Positions 6,317 through 6,388 of a DNA stretch of 6,388 nt are shown here, in pieces. How positions within the stretch are numbered: the first letter of the stretch is position 1; each line of letters starts with the position of its first letter. Below the pieces are notes generated by a model. It was not told the origin of the DNA and searched no databases. It saw nothing but the letters and a program-made list of their open reading frames with translations. Origin of the DNA: Nitrosomonadales bacterium (GTDB taxonomy: Bacteria; Pseudomonadota; Gammaproteobacteria; Burkholderiales; Nitrosomonadaceae). The stretch lies in assembly GCA_004525885.1 (NCBI GenBank), contig SPBV01000103.1, positions 1-6,388 on the forward strand. Direction: 5' to 3'. The position numbers and the translations under genes were made by a program.

Positions 6317-6388
6317 GTCACCATTCTTTAATTCTTCTACTACTAATCAACGCCACTAATATATTTTCATCCCACCCATTTTCTAGCG
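6317..6388 (-). other. Upstream region of the ChaN/PDZ gene, cut by the window edge
   Basis: These 72 nt are AT-rich and show no supported gene. A loose promoter match exists on the minus strand: TTGATT (6345-6350), a 16-nt spacer, then AAGAAT (6323-6328). It would give a very short leader. No Fur-box-like inverted repeat is visible here, although ChaN genes elsewhere can be iron-regulated. Confidence 0.3.

Noticed and set aside
6323..6350. Promoter-like TTGATT, 16 nt, AAGAAT upstream of the ChaN/PDZ gene
   Set aside because: Only 4 of 6 bases match in each hexamer in an AT-rich stretch, and the window ends shortly upstream. This is too weak to list as a promoter.

Overview
All recognisable genes in this window lie on the minus strand, so transcription runs from high to low coordinates. 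The set of genes points to a betaproteobacterium. The order ndk, rlmN, pilW (pilF), rodZ is typical of that class. Together with the AT-rich spacers and the sequence style, it suggests a Nitrosomonas-like ammonia oxidiser. The class is fairly secure; the genus is an inference that I could not test by search.

Region 1 (about 6388 to 3012) is a two-gene unit. The upstream gene encodes a secreted ChaN/Tiki-superfamily protein with a C-terminal PDZ domain. Its stop codon overlaps by 4 nt (ATGA) the start of a gene for a 692-residue secreted M1-like zinc metallopeptidase. Both proteins carry Sec signal peptides and should act in the periplasm or at the cell envelope. The peptidase keeps its zinc site (HEVLH, then Glu), but the motif spacing is one residue shorter than classical and the GAMEN aminopeptidase motif is missing. 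This pair is the least ordinary part of the window.

Region 2 (about 2611 to 3011) is a roughly 400-nt AT-rich spacer. It holds small inverted repeats and must contain the 5' signals of ndk, but I can support no gene in it.

Region 3 (2610 to 1) is a compact housekeeping cluster. It holds ndk (nucleoside diphosphate kinase), rlmN (23S rRNA/tRNA m2A methyltransferase, radical SAM), pilW/pilF (TPR lipoprotein for type IV pilus secretin assembly) and the first 62 codons of a rodZ-like gene, which runs off the left edge. The three junctions are 26 nt, a 4-nt ATGA overlap and 2 nt, so one transcript is likely. I see no mobile element, tRNA, rRNA or CRISPR array.
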